Shown: piece after piece, positions 57,999 through 64,000 of the stretch
How positions within the stretch are numbered: position 1 is the stretch's first letter
Layout: every line of letters begins with the position of its first letter
Source: an uncultured Dysgonomonas sp.
GTDB taxonomy: Bacteria > Bacteroidota > Bacteroidia > Bacteroidales > Dysgonomonadaceae
Length of the DNA stretch: 64,000 bases
NCBI GenBank assembly: GCA_900556485.1
Contig: USOX01000001.1
Location: forward strand, 186,001 to 250,000
Direction: 5' to 3'
Position numbers and translations under genes: made by a program
The notes under the pieces: model-generated
Seen by the model: only the letters and a program-made list of their open reading frames with translations
Databases searched by the model: none
What the model was told of the DNA's origin: nothing

Positions 57999-58499
57999 TT
58001 AAATAACCTTTTTCAAATCTTCAACCCAAGCAGCAATACGCTGATCAGTAAGGTTTGATTCGTTGTCATTATCTATTAGAAGACCTAGAAATTGTCCGTC
58101 TACAACAGCTTCTGAACTATCATATGTATAACCGTCGGTACTTACCTGACCAATAAGCTGGCATCCTTTTCCTTTTATTTCGTCATAGATTTTAGCAAGT
58201 GCATCTCCGAAAGTATCGCTGTATGATGAAGAATCTCCACAACCAAACAATGCCACCTTTTTACCATTTAGATCAGCCTTTTTTACTTTATCAACATAAT
58301 ATTCCCAATCGTCTTGTAAATCTCCTAATCCAAGAGTAGATGATCCGAAAAGTACAACGTCATAAGCTGAAAAGTCTGCATCAGCGTTAGCTACATCATG
58401 AATATCTGATTTGTTGACATTTAGTTTCTTTGCTATTTCTTCTGCAACTTCTTGTGTATTTCCGGTTGTAGAACCGTAGTATATTCCAATTTTAGACAT
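57999..58499 (-). CDS. fldA: Flavodoxin
   Basis: FMN electron carrier that replaces ferredoxin when iron is low; possible acceptor for the PFOR and the 2-oxoacid oxidoreductase in this window. 166 residues of the long-chain type: IGIYYGSTTGNTQEVAEEIA (phosphate loop), FGSSTLGLGDLQDDWEYYVD (the Trp-flavin loop and long-chain region) and ALFGCGDSSSYSDTFGDAL. Confidence 0.96.
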   Translation of the reverse strand: MSKIGIYYGSTTGNTQEVAEEIAKKLNVNKSDIHDVANADADFSAYDVVLFGSSTLGLGDLQDDWEYYVDKVKKADLNGKKVALFGCGDSSSYSDTFGDALAKIYDEIKGKGCQLIGQVSTDGYTYDSSEAVVDGQFLGLLIDNDNESNLTDQRIAAWVEDLKKVI

Positions 58500-58930
58500 T
58501 TTGTAAACTTTTATTGAGTTATTAAATATTATATATCAAAATAATAACAATTAGTATGTTGTTATGTTTATTTTCCGTATACAAAGTAACAGTATATCTC
58601 AGGCTGACACAATACCAATATATTGCGATATTTATATTATAAATTACTTATTTATAAGTAGAGTTCTATTGTATGTTTTAATAATGATATAATGCTTGAG
58701 GTTGTTGATTTATTTTAGGAATTGAAATATATTTTAGACAAATGGATATTTTATATCTCAAATAAGATCAGTTTTTCTTATTTTTGTTCAGAATAAAATC
58801 AGGAAAATGTAAAATATATATTAAGTTTTTCTTTTTGAGTTCTGACAAGTATAGATATTTTAGCCCTTGTTTCTAAGACGTATAGACCGGCTAAAACTTC
58901 ACAACATAAAAATATTAAAGTACGTTCTTT
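58500..58930. other. Intergenic stretch between divergent flavodoxin and DUF2461 genes
   Basis: AT-rich. A near-consensus minus-strand box (CAAAGTAA at 58582-58589) may be the flavodoxin promoter. A plus-strand TATTTTTG at 58779-58786 could serve the DUF2461 gene with a long 5' leader (about 135 nt). No open frame of interest, repeat or hairpin was recognised. Confidence 0.4.
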
Positions 58931-59620
58931 ATGAAAGATGAAATATTTAAAGGGTTTAGTCCCGAGACATTCCAGTTTTTTAAAGATGTGGAACAAAATA
59001 ATTATAAAGAATGGTTTGACGAACATAAATATATATATGAAAACGAGATAATTAAACCGTTAAAGGCTTTGTTTAATACACTGTCTCCGGCTATGTATAA
59101 TATTGACCCTGCTTTCGAAATGAGGGATCATCGAAGTATTTCCAGAATATATAGGGATACTCGGTTTTATAGAAACTCTGATCCATATAAGAATTATATG
59201 TGGCTGACATTTCAAATTCCGGTAAACCGTGAGGCATGGAAAGATTATCCGGGTTATTTTTTAGAAATCAGAGGTGAAAGTTATACATTGGGACTTGGAC
59301 TTTTTCAGCCAAAGAAAAAAGTAATGGAAGCTTTTCGTAAAGAAATATCGTATGATGCAGATGAATTTCAGAGAGTAACTCAGAAAACGGTTTTGGATCG
59401 TGGGTATACTGTCAACGGAGAGGAGTATAAACGTCCGCTACCTAGCGATTTACCCGAATATTTTCAGACATGGGTACAACGTAAAGGTATTTGGGTAGAG
59501 AAAGTTCGCCCGATAGGAGAAGAATTGTATTCAGCAGATTTTGTAAACCAAGTGAAAGACGATTTTGTTGCATTGGAGTGGCTATATAATTTCATGAAAG
59601 AAGCAACATTAATCTCATAG
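58931..59620 (+). CDS. DUF2461 family protein
   Basis: 229 residues matching DUF2461 (TIGR02453): FKGFSPETFQFFKDVEQNNY, then EWFDEHKYIYENEII, DHRSISRIYRDTRFYRNSDPYKNYMW and YFLEIRGESYTLGLGLFQP. Present in many bacteria and fungi, function unknown. No signal peptide. It lies 32 bp upstream of ddh on the same strand. Confidence 0.9.
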   Translation: MKDEIFKGFSPETFQFFKDVEQNNYKEWFDEHKYIYENEIIKPLKALFNTLSPAMYNIDPAFEMRDHRSISRIYRDTRFYRNSDPYKNYMWLTFQIPVNREAWKDYPGYFLEIRGESYTLGLGLFQPKKKVMEAFRKEISYDADEFQRVTQKTVLDRGYTVNGEEYKRPLPSDLPEYFQTWVQRKGIWVEKVRPIGEELYSADFVNQVKDDFVALEWLYNFMKEATLIS

Positions 59621-59652
59621 TAATTCATTAATAATAAAATATCTAATCTTAA

Positions 59653-60549
59653 ATGAAAAAATTTAGAGCAGCAATTGTCGGATATGGAAATATCGGGCAG
59701 TATGTATTGGATGCGATACTAACATCGCCAGACTTTGAAGTAGCCGGTATTGTTCGTCGAGACCCTAATAATATACCTGACGAAATTAAGAAATATCAGG
59801 TTGTAAAATCAGTTAAAGAACTTAAGGATGTTGATGTAGCAGTGCTTTGTACTCCTACACGTAGTGTTGAAGAATACGCGAAGGAATGTCTTGCTGCAGG
59901 AATAAATACTGTTGACAGTTATGATATACATGGTGGAATTGTAAATCTTCGTAAAGAACTGGATGCTGTGGCAAAAGCAAACAATACAGTATCCATCATT
60001 TCTGCCGGATGGGATCCGGGAACAGACTCTATGGTACGTTCAATGCTTGAATTTATGGCGCCAAAAGGTGTGACTTATACTAACTTCGGGCCAGGTATGA
60101 GCATGGGGCATACTGTTGCTGTAAAAGCAATAAAAGGAGTAAAAGCTGCTTTATCTATGACTATTCCATTGGGTACGAGTATACATCGCCGTATGGTATA
60201 TATAGAAGTAGAAGATGGCTATAAATTTGAGGAAGTTGCGGCTGCTATCAAAGCTGATGATTATTTCGTTCATGACGAAACTCATGTTATGCAGGTAGAT
60301 AATGTGGATAACCTTAAAGATATGGGACATGGTGTAAACATGGTACGCAAAGGTGTTTCGGGCACTACCCAGAATCAGCTTTTCGATTTTAATATGAAGA
60401 TTAACAATCCAGCTCTAACAGCGCAGGTATTAGTTGCTTCGGCTCGTGCTACAATGAAACAAAGACCGGGTGCATATACAATGATAGAAGTGCCAATTAT
60501 TGATTATATCTATGGAGATAAAGAGGCTTTGATAAAGAAACTGGTATGA
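59653..60549 (+). CDS. ddh: meso-Diaminopimelate dehydrogenase
   Basis: Makes meso-diaminopimelate from tetrahydrodipicolinate in one NADPH-dependent step, for peptidoglycan and lysine. 298 residues: [20 protein letters not shown] (nucleotide-binding loop), [31 protein letters not shown] and [20 protein letters not shown], the signature of Ddh rather than of DapB or homoserine dehydrogenase. This enzyme is found in only some bacteria. Confidence 0.95.
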   Translation: MKKFRAAIVGYGNIGQYVLDAILTSPDFEVAGIVRRDPNNIPDEIKKYQVVKSVKELKDVDVAVLCTPTRSVEEYAKECLAAGINTVDSYDIHGGIVNLRKELDAVAKANNTVSIISAGWDPGTDSMVRSMLEFMAPKGVTYTNFGPGMSMGHTVAVKAIKGVKAALSMTIPLGTSIHRRMVYIEVEDGYKFEEVAAAIKADDYFVHDETHVMQVDNVDNLKDMGHGVNMVRKGVSGTTQNQLFDFNMKINNPALTAQVLVASARATMKQRPGAYTMIEVPIIDYIYGDKEALIKKLV

Positions 60550-60578
60550 TACCATTCTACTCTTGCTAAATTAATAAA

Positions 60579-60617
60579 TATGAGATTGTTCTTCCATAGA
60601 ACAATCTCATATTCTTT
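60579..60617. terminator. Bidirectional intrinsic terminator, overlapping the end of the response-regulator gene
   Basis: A 14-bp perfect stem TATGAGATTGTTCT (60579-60592) with AGAACAATCTCATA (60598-60611), then TTCTTTTAT. The last codons and TGA stop of the minus-strand response regulator (60607-60609) are inside the right arm. Confidence 0.85.
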
Positions 60618-61275
60618 TATAGAACTCTTCCTGATAGCTCTTGCCTATAGGTATCTGTTTATTTTCTATTTTTATTATATTCCGTTCTATATTATTGATT
60701 TTGTCAATCGCAATAATAAATGACTTGTGGACACGGATAAAATTATTTCCAGGTAACATTTGCATTATCTGCTTAAAATTGAGCAAAGTCATTATTTTTG
60801 TTTGTATAGTAACAATTTGTAGATAGGCTCCCATACCTTCTATATATAATATATCTCCTATATTCACACGTTCCATTCTATATTCTGTTTTTACGAAAAT
60901 ATAGTCTTTTGAGACTGGATATTGTGTTTCGGACAATGCTTTATTTACCGCTTTGATAAAACGTTCGAAGGAGTAAGGTTTTAATAGATAGTCTGTCACA
61001 TTATTTTCAAATCCGTCAATCGCATATTGGCTATATGCTGAAACTATGATGATCTTAGGGCGATATTGGAGTGCTGCCATAAACTGCAAGCCTGTAAACT
61101 GTTCCATTTGGATGTCTAAAAATATCAGGTCTATAGAATGGGTTTGTAAATAAGTCAAAGCATCAAGCCCATTATTAAAGGAAGCTTCTAACTTAAGGCT
61201 GGAAACCTGATTTATAAATCCTGTCAGTTTTTCAACAGCCAGAGGGGTATCGTCTACAACAATGCAGCTAATCAT
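60607..61275 (-). CDS. LytTR-family response regulator
   Basis: 222 residues: CheY-like receiver (ISCIVVDDTPLAVEKLTGF; phospho-acceptor Asp54 in LIFLDIQ; conserved Lys in YLLKPYSFERF) and a C-terminal LytTR DNA-binding domain (VNIGDILYIEGMGAYLQI, NNFIRVHKSFIIAIDKI). It overlaps the kinase gene by 8 bases and is its cognate regulator. Target genes are unknown. Confidence 0.93.
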   Translation of the reverse strand: MISCIVVDDTPLAVEKLTGFINQVSSLKLEASFNNGLDALTYLQTHSIDLIFLDIQMEQFTGLQFMAALQYRPKIIIVSAYSQYAIDGFENNVTDYLLKPYSFERFIKAVNKALSETQYPVSKDYIFVKTEYRMERVNIGDILYIEGMGAYLQIVTIQTKIMTLLNFKQIMQMLPGNNFIRVHKSFIIAIDKINNIERNIIKIENKQIPIGKSYQEEFYKRI

Positions 61276-62269
61276 CTATTTCTATAGTTAAATATATACT
61301 AAACATATTATTCTCTTCTTTTATCTCCAATTGGTATTTTCCCATATATAATAAGTCCAGACGGCGCTTAACAATCTCCAAGCCAACTCCTCTCGATTTA
61401 TCTTTGGCTATTGTATATTTTTTATCTGCAATATTCACTGAGGTAAAGGTAAGAATATGGTTATTAATCTCAAATGAGAATCTGATAGCATTCTCTTTCT
61501 CTTTATTTGTACAATGCTTAAATGCATTTTCTATGAAAGGGATAAATAGCATTGGGGCAATTCTTATATTCTCTATATTACCTTTTATGTCATAATTAAC
61601 AAGATTCGGATTTGCGTATTGTAAACTCTGCAGCTTTAAATAATTATCAATATAATCTAATTCTTGTTTTAATGGTACCTTGCTTATATTCGTTTCATAT
61701 ATCATGTATCGCATTATATCAGATAGTTCGACAAGGCTCTTGGATGCTTTATCGGGATTGGAACGTATCAGGCTGTCTATATTGTTTAATGTGTTGAATA
61801 AAAAATGTGGATTGATTTGATTTTTTAATAAAGCCAATTCACTTTTTATATTTTGCTTTTCCAAATCTTTCTGCTTCAGTGATTTTCTATACCAGTCGTA
61901 AACTAACGCGAATAAAAAACCAATTAAAAGGCTTCTTGTTATAAAGAAAAGTGAGAGTATTAAGCCCTGATATCCTAAATAGCTATATCCTATTGAGAAG
62001 ATTGCTCCAAGCATGCCACTTGAGACAGCCACCATATATTTGCCTTTTATTTTCTTTTTTAACCCTAAGTTTGCCAGATATGTACTTATGCAAATAATAA
62101 GTATACTAAAAAGACTGAGAGCTATTCTCCATACTTTTTCTCTTTCTATATCTGCATCTATCAAACGATATGTATCAGCTTGAAATATGAATATCAGTGT
62201 CATAAAAAGCGTAAATTGTATACTACTTGCAAACTTTTTTAATTGAGAGAAAAATCCTTTTGTTTCCAT
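61268..62269 (-). CDS. LytS-type sensor histidine kinase
   Basis: 333 residues. There are about four hydrophobic segments in residues 15-125 (FTLFMTLIFIFQ, IALSLFSILIICISTYLANL, AVSSGMLGAIFSIGYSYLGY, LILSLFFITRSLLIGFLFAL) with only short loops, so it likely senses membrane or small signals. The His_kinase domain follows: LLKNQINPHFLFNTLNNIDS with phospho-His155, IAPMLFIPFIENAFKHC (N box) and SRGVGLEIVKRRL (G box). Typical of the pairs of this class in Bacteroidota. Confidence 0.92.
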   Translation of the reverse strand: METKGFFSQLKKFASSIQFTLFMTLIFIFQADTYRLIDADIEREKVWRIALSLFSILIICISTYLANLGLKKKIKGKYMVAVSSGMLGAIFSIGYSYLGYQGLILSLFFITRSLLIGFLFALVYDWYRKSLKQKDLEKQNIKSELALLKNQINPHFLFNTLNNIDSLIRSNPDKASKSLVELSDIMRYMIYETNISKVPLKQELDYIDNYLKLQSLQYANPNLVNYDIKGNIENIRIAPMLFIPFIENAFKHCTNKEKENAIRFSFEINNHILTFTSVNIADKKYTIAKDKSRGVGLEIVKRRLDLLYMGKYQLEIKEENNMFSIYLTIEIDD

Positions 62270-62392
62270 TTTATTAATATATTTTGTTTATAGAACAAAG
62301 GTTATATTCTTTTTTCATGGCTGAAAATCTGTTTAACCAACAACTCTTTTTCATAAATAAAAGTACAATTTTTCTATATAAAGAGATTGAAC

Positions 62393-62400
62393 TATCTTTG
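62393..62400 (+). promoter_or_regulatory. -7 box of ispE promoter
   Basis: TATCTTTG matches TAnnTTTG, 20 bp before the start codon at 62421. Confidence 0.55.
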
Positions 62401-62420
62401 TTAATGTAAAAATATATAGA

Positions 62421-63245
62421 ATGATAACTTTCCCTAACGCAAAAATTAATTTAGGACTAAATATAATATCTAAACGTCCTGATGGATATCATAATTTGGA
62501 AACTGTTTTTTACCCAGTGCCTATAAAAGATGCCCTTGAAATAATCGTAAGGGGAAATCAGCATGAAGATACTCTTGTTGAAGCCGGAACAAAAGTAGAT
62601 GCAACTCCTGATTGTAATTTGGTAATGAGGGCTTTGAAGTTAATGAGGGAAAAATACTTTTTCCCAAAAGTAGAAGTACATCTACTAAAAAAGATACCTT
62701 TTGGAGCAGGATTAGGAGGGGGATCTGCCGATGCTTCATTTATGTTGAGATTATTAAATGACACTTTTGAATTAAAGATCGCAGATGAAGAATTGATTTC
62801 TTTAGCAGCACACTTGGGAGCCGATTGTCCGTTCTTTATTCATAATCGTCCTATATTTGCATCAGGAATAGGAGAAATATTTGAAGATATAAAAGTTTCT
62901 TTAAATGGATATTATTTGGTATTGATTAAACCGGATATACATGTGTCAACCAAAGATGCTTTTTCTGAGATAAAACCACAATTGCCAGAATTATCTTTGA
63001 AAGAGGTTGTCAAAAGGCCTGTTTCGGATTGGAAAGATTTGATGATAAACGATTTTGAGAAAAGCGTATTCGCCAAGTATCCTAAAATAAGAGAAATAAA
63101 AGATAGCCTATATGATAAAGGGGCTATATATGCTTCGATGTCCGGTTCTGGATCTTCTGTTTTTGGTATTTTTAATAAAGATATGAAAGATATTCAAGCC
63201 GATTATCTGGATTGTTATGTATGGACTGGTAAATTAATATACTAG
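62421..63245 (+). CDS. ispE: 4-diphosphocytidyl-2-C-methyl-D-erythritol kinase
   Basis: GHMP kinase of the non-mevalonate isoprenoid pathway. 274 residues: MITFPNAKINLGLNIISKRP (N-terminal signature, catalytic Lys), KKIPFGAGLGGGSADASFML (ATP loop), AAHLGADCPFFIHNRPIFAS (catalytic Asp) and YASMSGSGSSVFGIF (third GHMP motif). Confidence 0.96.
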   Translation: MITFPNAKINLGLNIISKRPDGYHNLETVFYPVPIKDALEIIVRGNQHEDTLVEAGTKVDATPDCNLVMRALKLMREKYFFPKVEVHLLKKIPFGAGLGGGSADASFMLRLLNDTFELKIADEELISLAAHLGADCPFFIHNRPIFASGIGEIFEDIKVSLNGYYLVLIKPDIHVSTKDAFSEIKPQLPELSLKEVVKRPVSDWKDLMINDFEKSVFAKYPKIREIKDSLYDKGAIYASMSGSGSSVFGIFNKDMKDIQADYLDCYVWTGKLIY

Positions 63246-63251
63246 GTTAAT

Positions 63252-64000
63252 ATGAATATATTACAACAAATATCAAAGCATAGGACTGTATTGATGGGAG
63301 TGGCTATTCTTTGGATAGTACTGTATCATTCAGGATTTCAATGTTTTCCATTTTGTTGTCAACCAATGAGGTTCATTCAGGATTCAGGTTATGGAGGTGT
63401 TGATATTTTCTTATTTCTTTCAGGCTTTGGGTTATATTATTCTTCATTGAAAAGTGAATCAAAATTGAGCTTTTATAGAAAAAGATTCTTCCGTATTTTT
63501 CCGGCATATATAATTATTGTTACTCTTGCTGTGTTGATAGGACATGAATCTGCTTCATCTTATTTATATAAAGTTACAACTATTGGTTTTTGGCTTAACG
63601 AGGGCTATTTCGATTGGTATGTTCCATCAATCGTAGTACTATACTTATTGTTTCCCTTCTATATTAAATTATTTAATAGAAAGCCTCTTATTACTACAAT
63701 TTTTGCAATTATATTGGGATTAATTATAACCTTTATTTTTGGCAGATATTTTCTCAATCTTGGACAAATTATCTTACTTTTTCTTACTCGTATTCCTATT
63801 TTTGTGATAGGCATATTTATAGGTAAACTATCTACAGAGAAAAGCTTTTCTTCATCTATAATGAAACCTTTGTCTTATATATTAATGCTGTTGGGTTTCG
63901 CAGGTTTGTTTTATATCAAAACTGATCCGGTCTTTACTCCATATTTGTGGAAAGGATTACATTGGCTGCCATTTGCTATAATTGTGCCCGGCCTTATTTT
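63252..64000 (+). CDS. Acyltransferase-3 family membrane protein (cut by window edge)
   Basis: The frame starts at ATG 63252, 6 bp after the ispE stop, and is open to the right edge (249 complete codons). The protein starts MNILQQISKHRTVLMGVAIL, then WIVLYHSGFQ and GYGGVDIFLFLSGFGLYYS, then SFYRKRFFRIFPAYIIIVTL, the H-x-G/R-F-x-R-I-x-P layout of the acyltransferase-3 (OafA/YrhL) family. About eight hydrophobic helices are visible so far. Such enzymes O-acylate surface glycans at the inner membrane. The C-terminus lies outside the window. Confidence 0.88.
   Translation, partial: MNILQQISKHRTVLMGVAILWIVLYHSGFQCFPFCCQPMRFIQDSGYGGVDIFLFLSGFGLYYSSLKSESKLSFYRKRFFRIFPAYIIIVTLAVLIGHESASSYLYKVTTIGFWLNEGYFDWYVPSIVVLYLLFPFYIKLFNRKPLITTIFAIILGLIITFIFGRYFLNLGQIILLFLTRIPIFVIGIFIGKLSTEKSFSSSIMKPLSYILMLLGFAGLFYIKTDPVFTPYLWKGLHWLPFAIIVPGLI

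Overview
The window reads as chromosome of a low-GC Bacteroidales bacterium, most likely Dysgonomonas or a close relative in Dysgonomonadaceae. The reasons are the Bacteroidota promoter box TAnnTTTG in front of many genes, a hisG/hisD/hisC/hisB locus behind a His-rich leader peptide, a PorKLMN/GldKLMN type IX secretion core, a SusA-like starch locus, pyruvate and 2-oxoacid ferredoxin oxidoreductases, and diaminopimelate dehydrogenase. The species assignment is inference. No rRNA, tRNA, CRISPR array, prophage or complete insertion sequence was seen.

Layout. 1-8.6 kb: a truncated DUF2851 gene, an alpha/beta-hydrolase-like protein, surE-lpxB (minus), a secreted alkaline phosphatase, and a lipoprotein joining a dead metalloprotease domain to leucine-rich repeats. 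8.9-11.7 kb: methylmalonyl-CoA epimerase, carboxyltransferase, a tiny OadG-tail-like protein and a biotin carrier (propionate/succinate metabolism). 11.7-20.7 kb: a maltodextrin locus (malQ, SusA-like GH13, LacI regulator, sugar MFS transporter, second GH13 lipoprotein) with a perfect LacI-type operator upstream. 20.7-30.4 kb, mostly minus: a DUF2807 protein, a four-subunit 2-oxoacid:ferredoxin oxidoreductase, ybaK, gltA-DUF423-pdxH, a GNAT and aconitase. 30.7-33.2 kb: TPR protein, ECF sigma factor, probable anti-sigma factor, Spy-like protein. 33.2-43.4 kb: a histidine locus with an attenuator, in which the four his genes are interleaved with nine or ten other genes, including two acetyltransferases and a polynucleotide-kinase/Thg1-like pair. 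43.5-51.6 kb: putative porin, solute-binding protein, AAA ATPase, pyruvate:ferredoxin oxidoreductase. 51.7-57.5 kb: porK-gldL-gldM-gldN, where PorK carries an extra N-terminal beta-barrel. 57.6-64 kb: DUF2023-flavodoxin pair, DUF2461, ddh, a LytS/LytR-type two-component system, ispE and the start of an acyltransferase-3 gene.

How the parts fit. The PFOR, the 2-oxoacid oxidoreductase and flavodoxin form a low-potential electron-transfer set typical of anaerobes. Citrate synthase and aconitase feed 2-oxoglutarate synthesis, and the methylmalonyl-CoA genes serve the succinate/propionate branch. The starch genes supply hexose.

Most notable non-coding signals: (1) a four-copy dispersed element of about 80-120 bp, always in the same orientation as the gene just downstream, with a 15-bp dyad that shows a compensatory change between copies; (2) a complete his attenuator with leader peptide, antiterminator and terminator; (3) a LacI operator palindrome. 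Most notable coding signals: the barrel-PorK fusion, the kinase-Thg1 pair inside the histidine locus, the pseudoprotease-LRR lipoprotein and the membrane-anchor-less OadG-like peptide.
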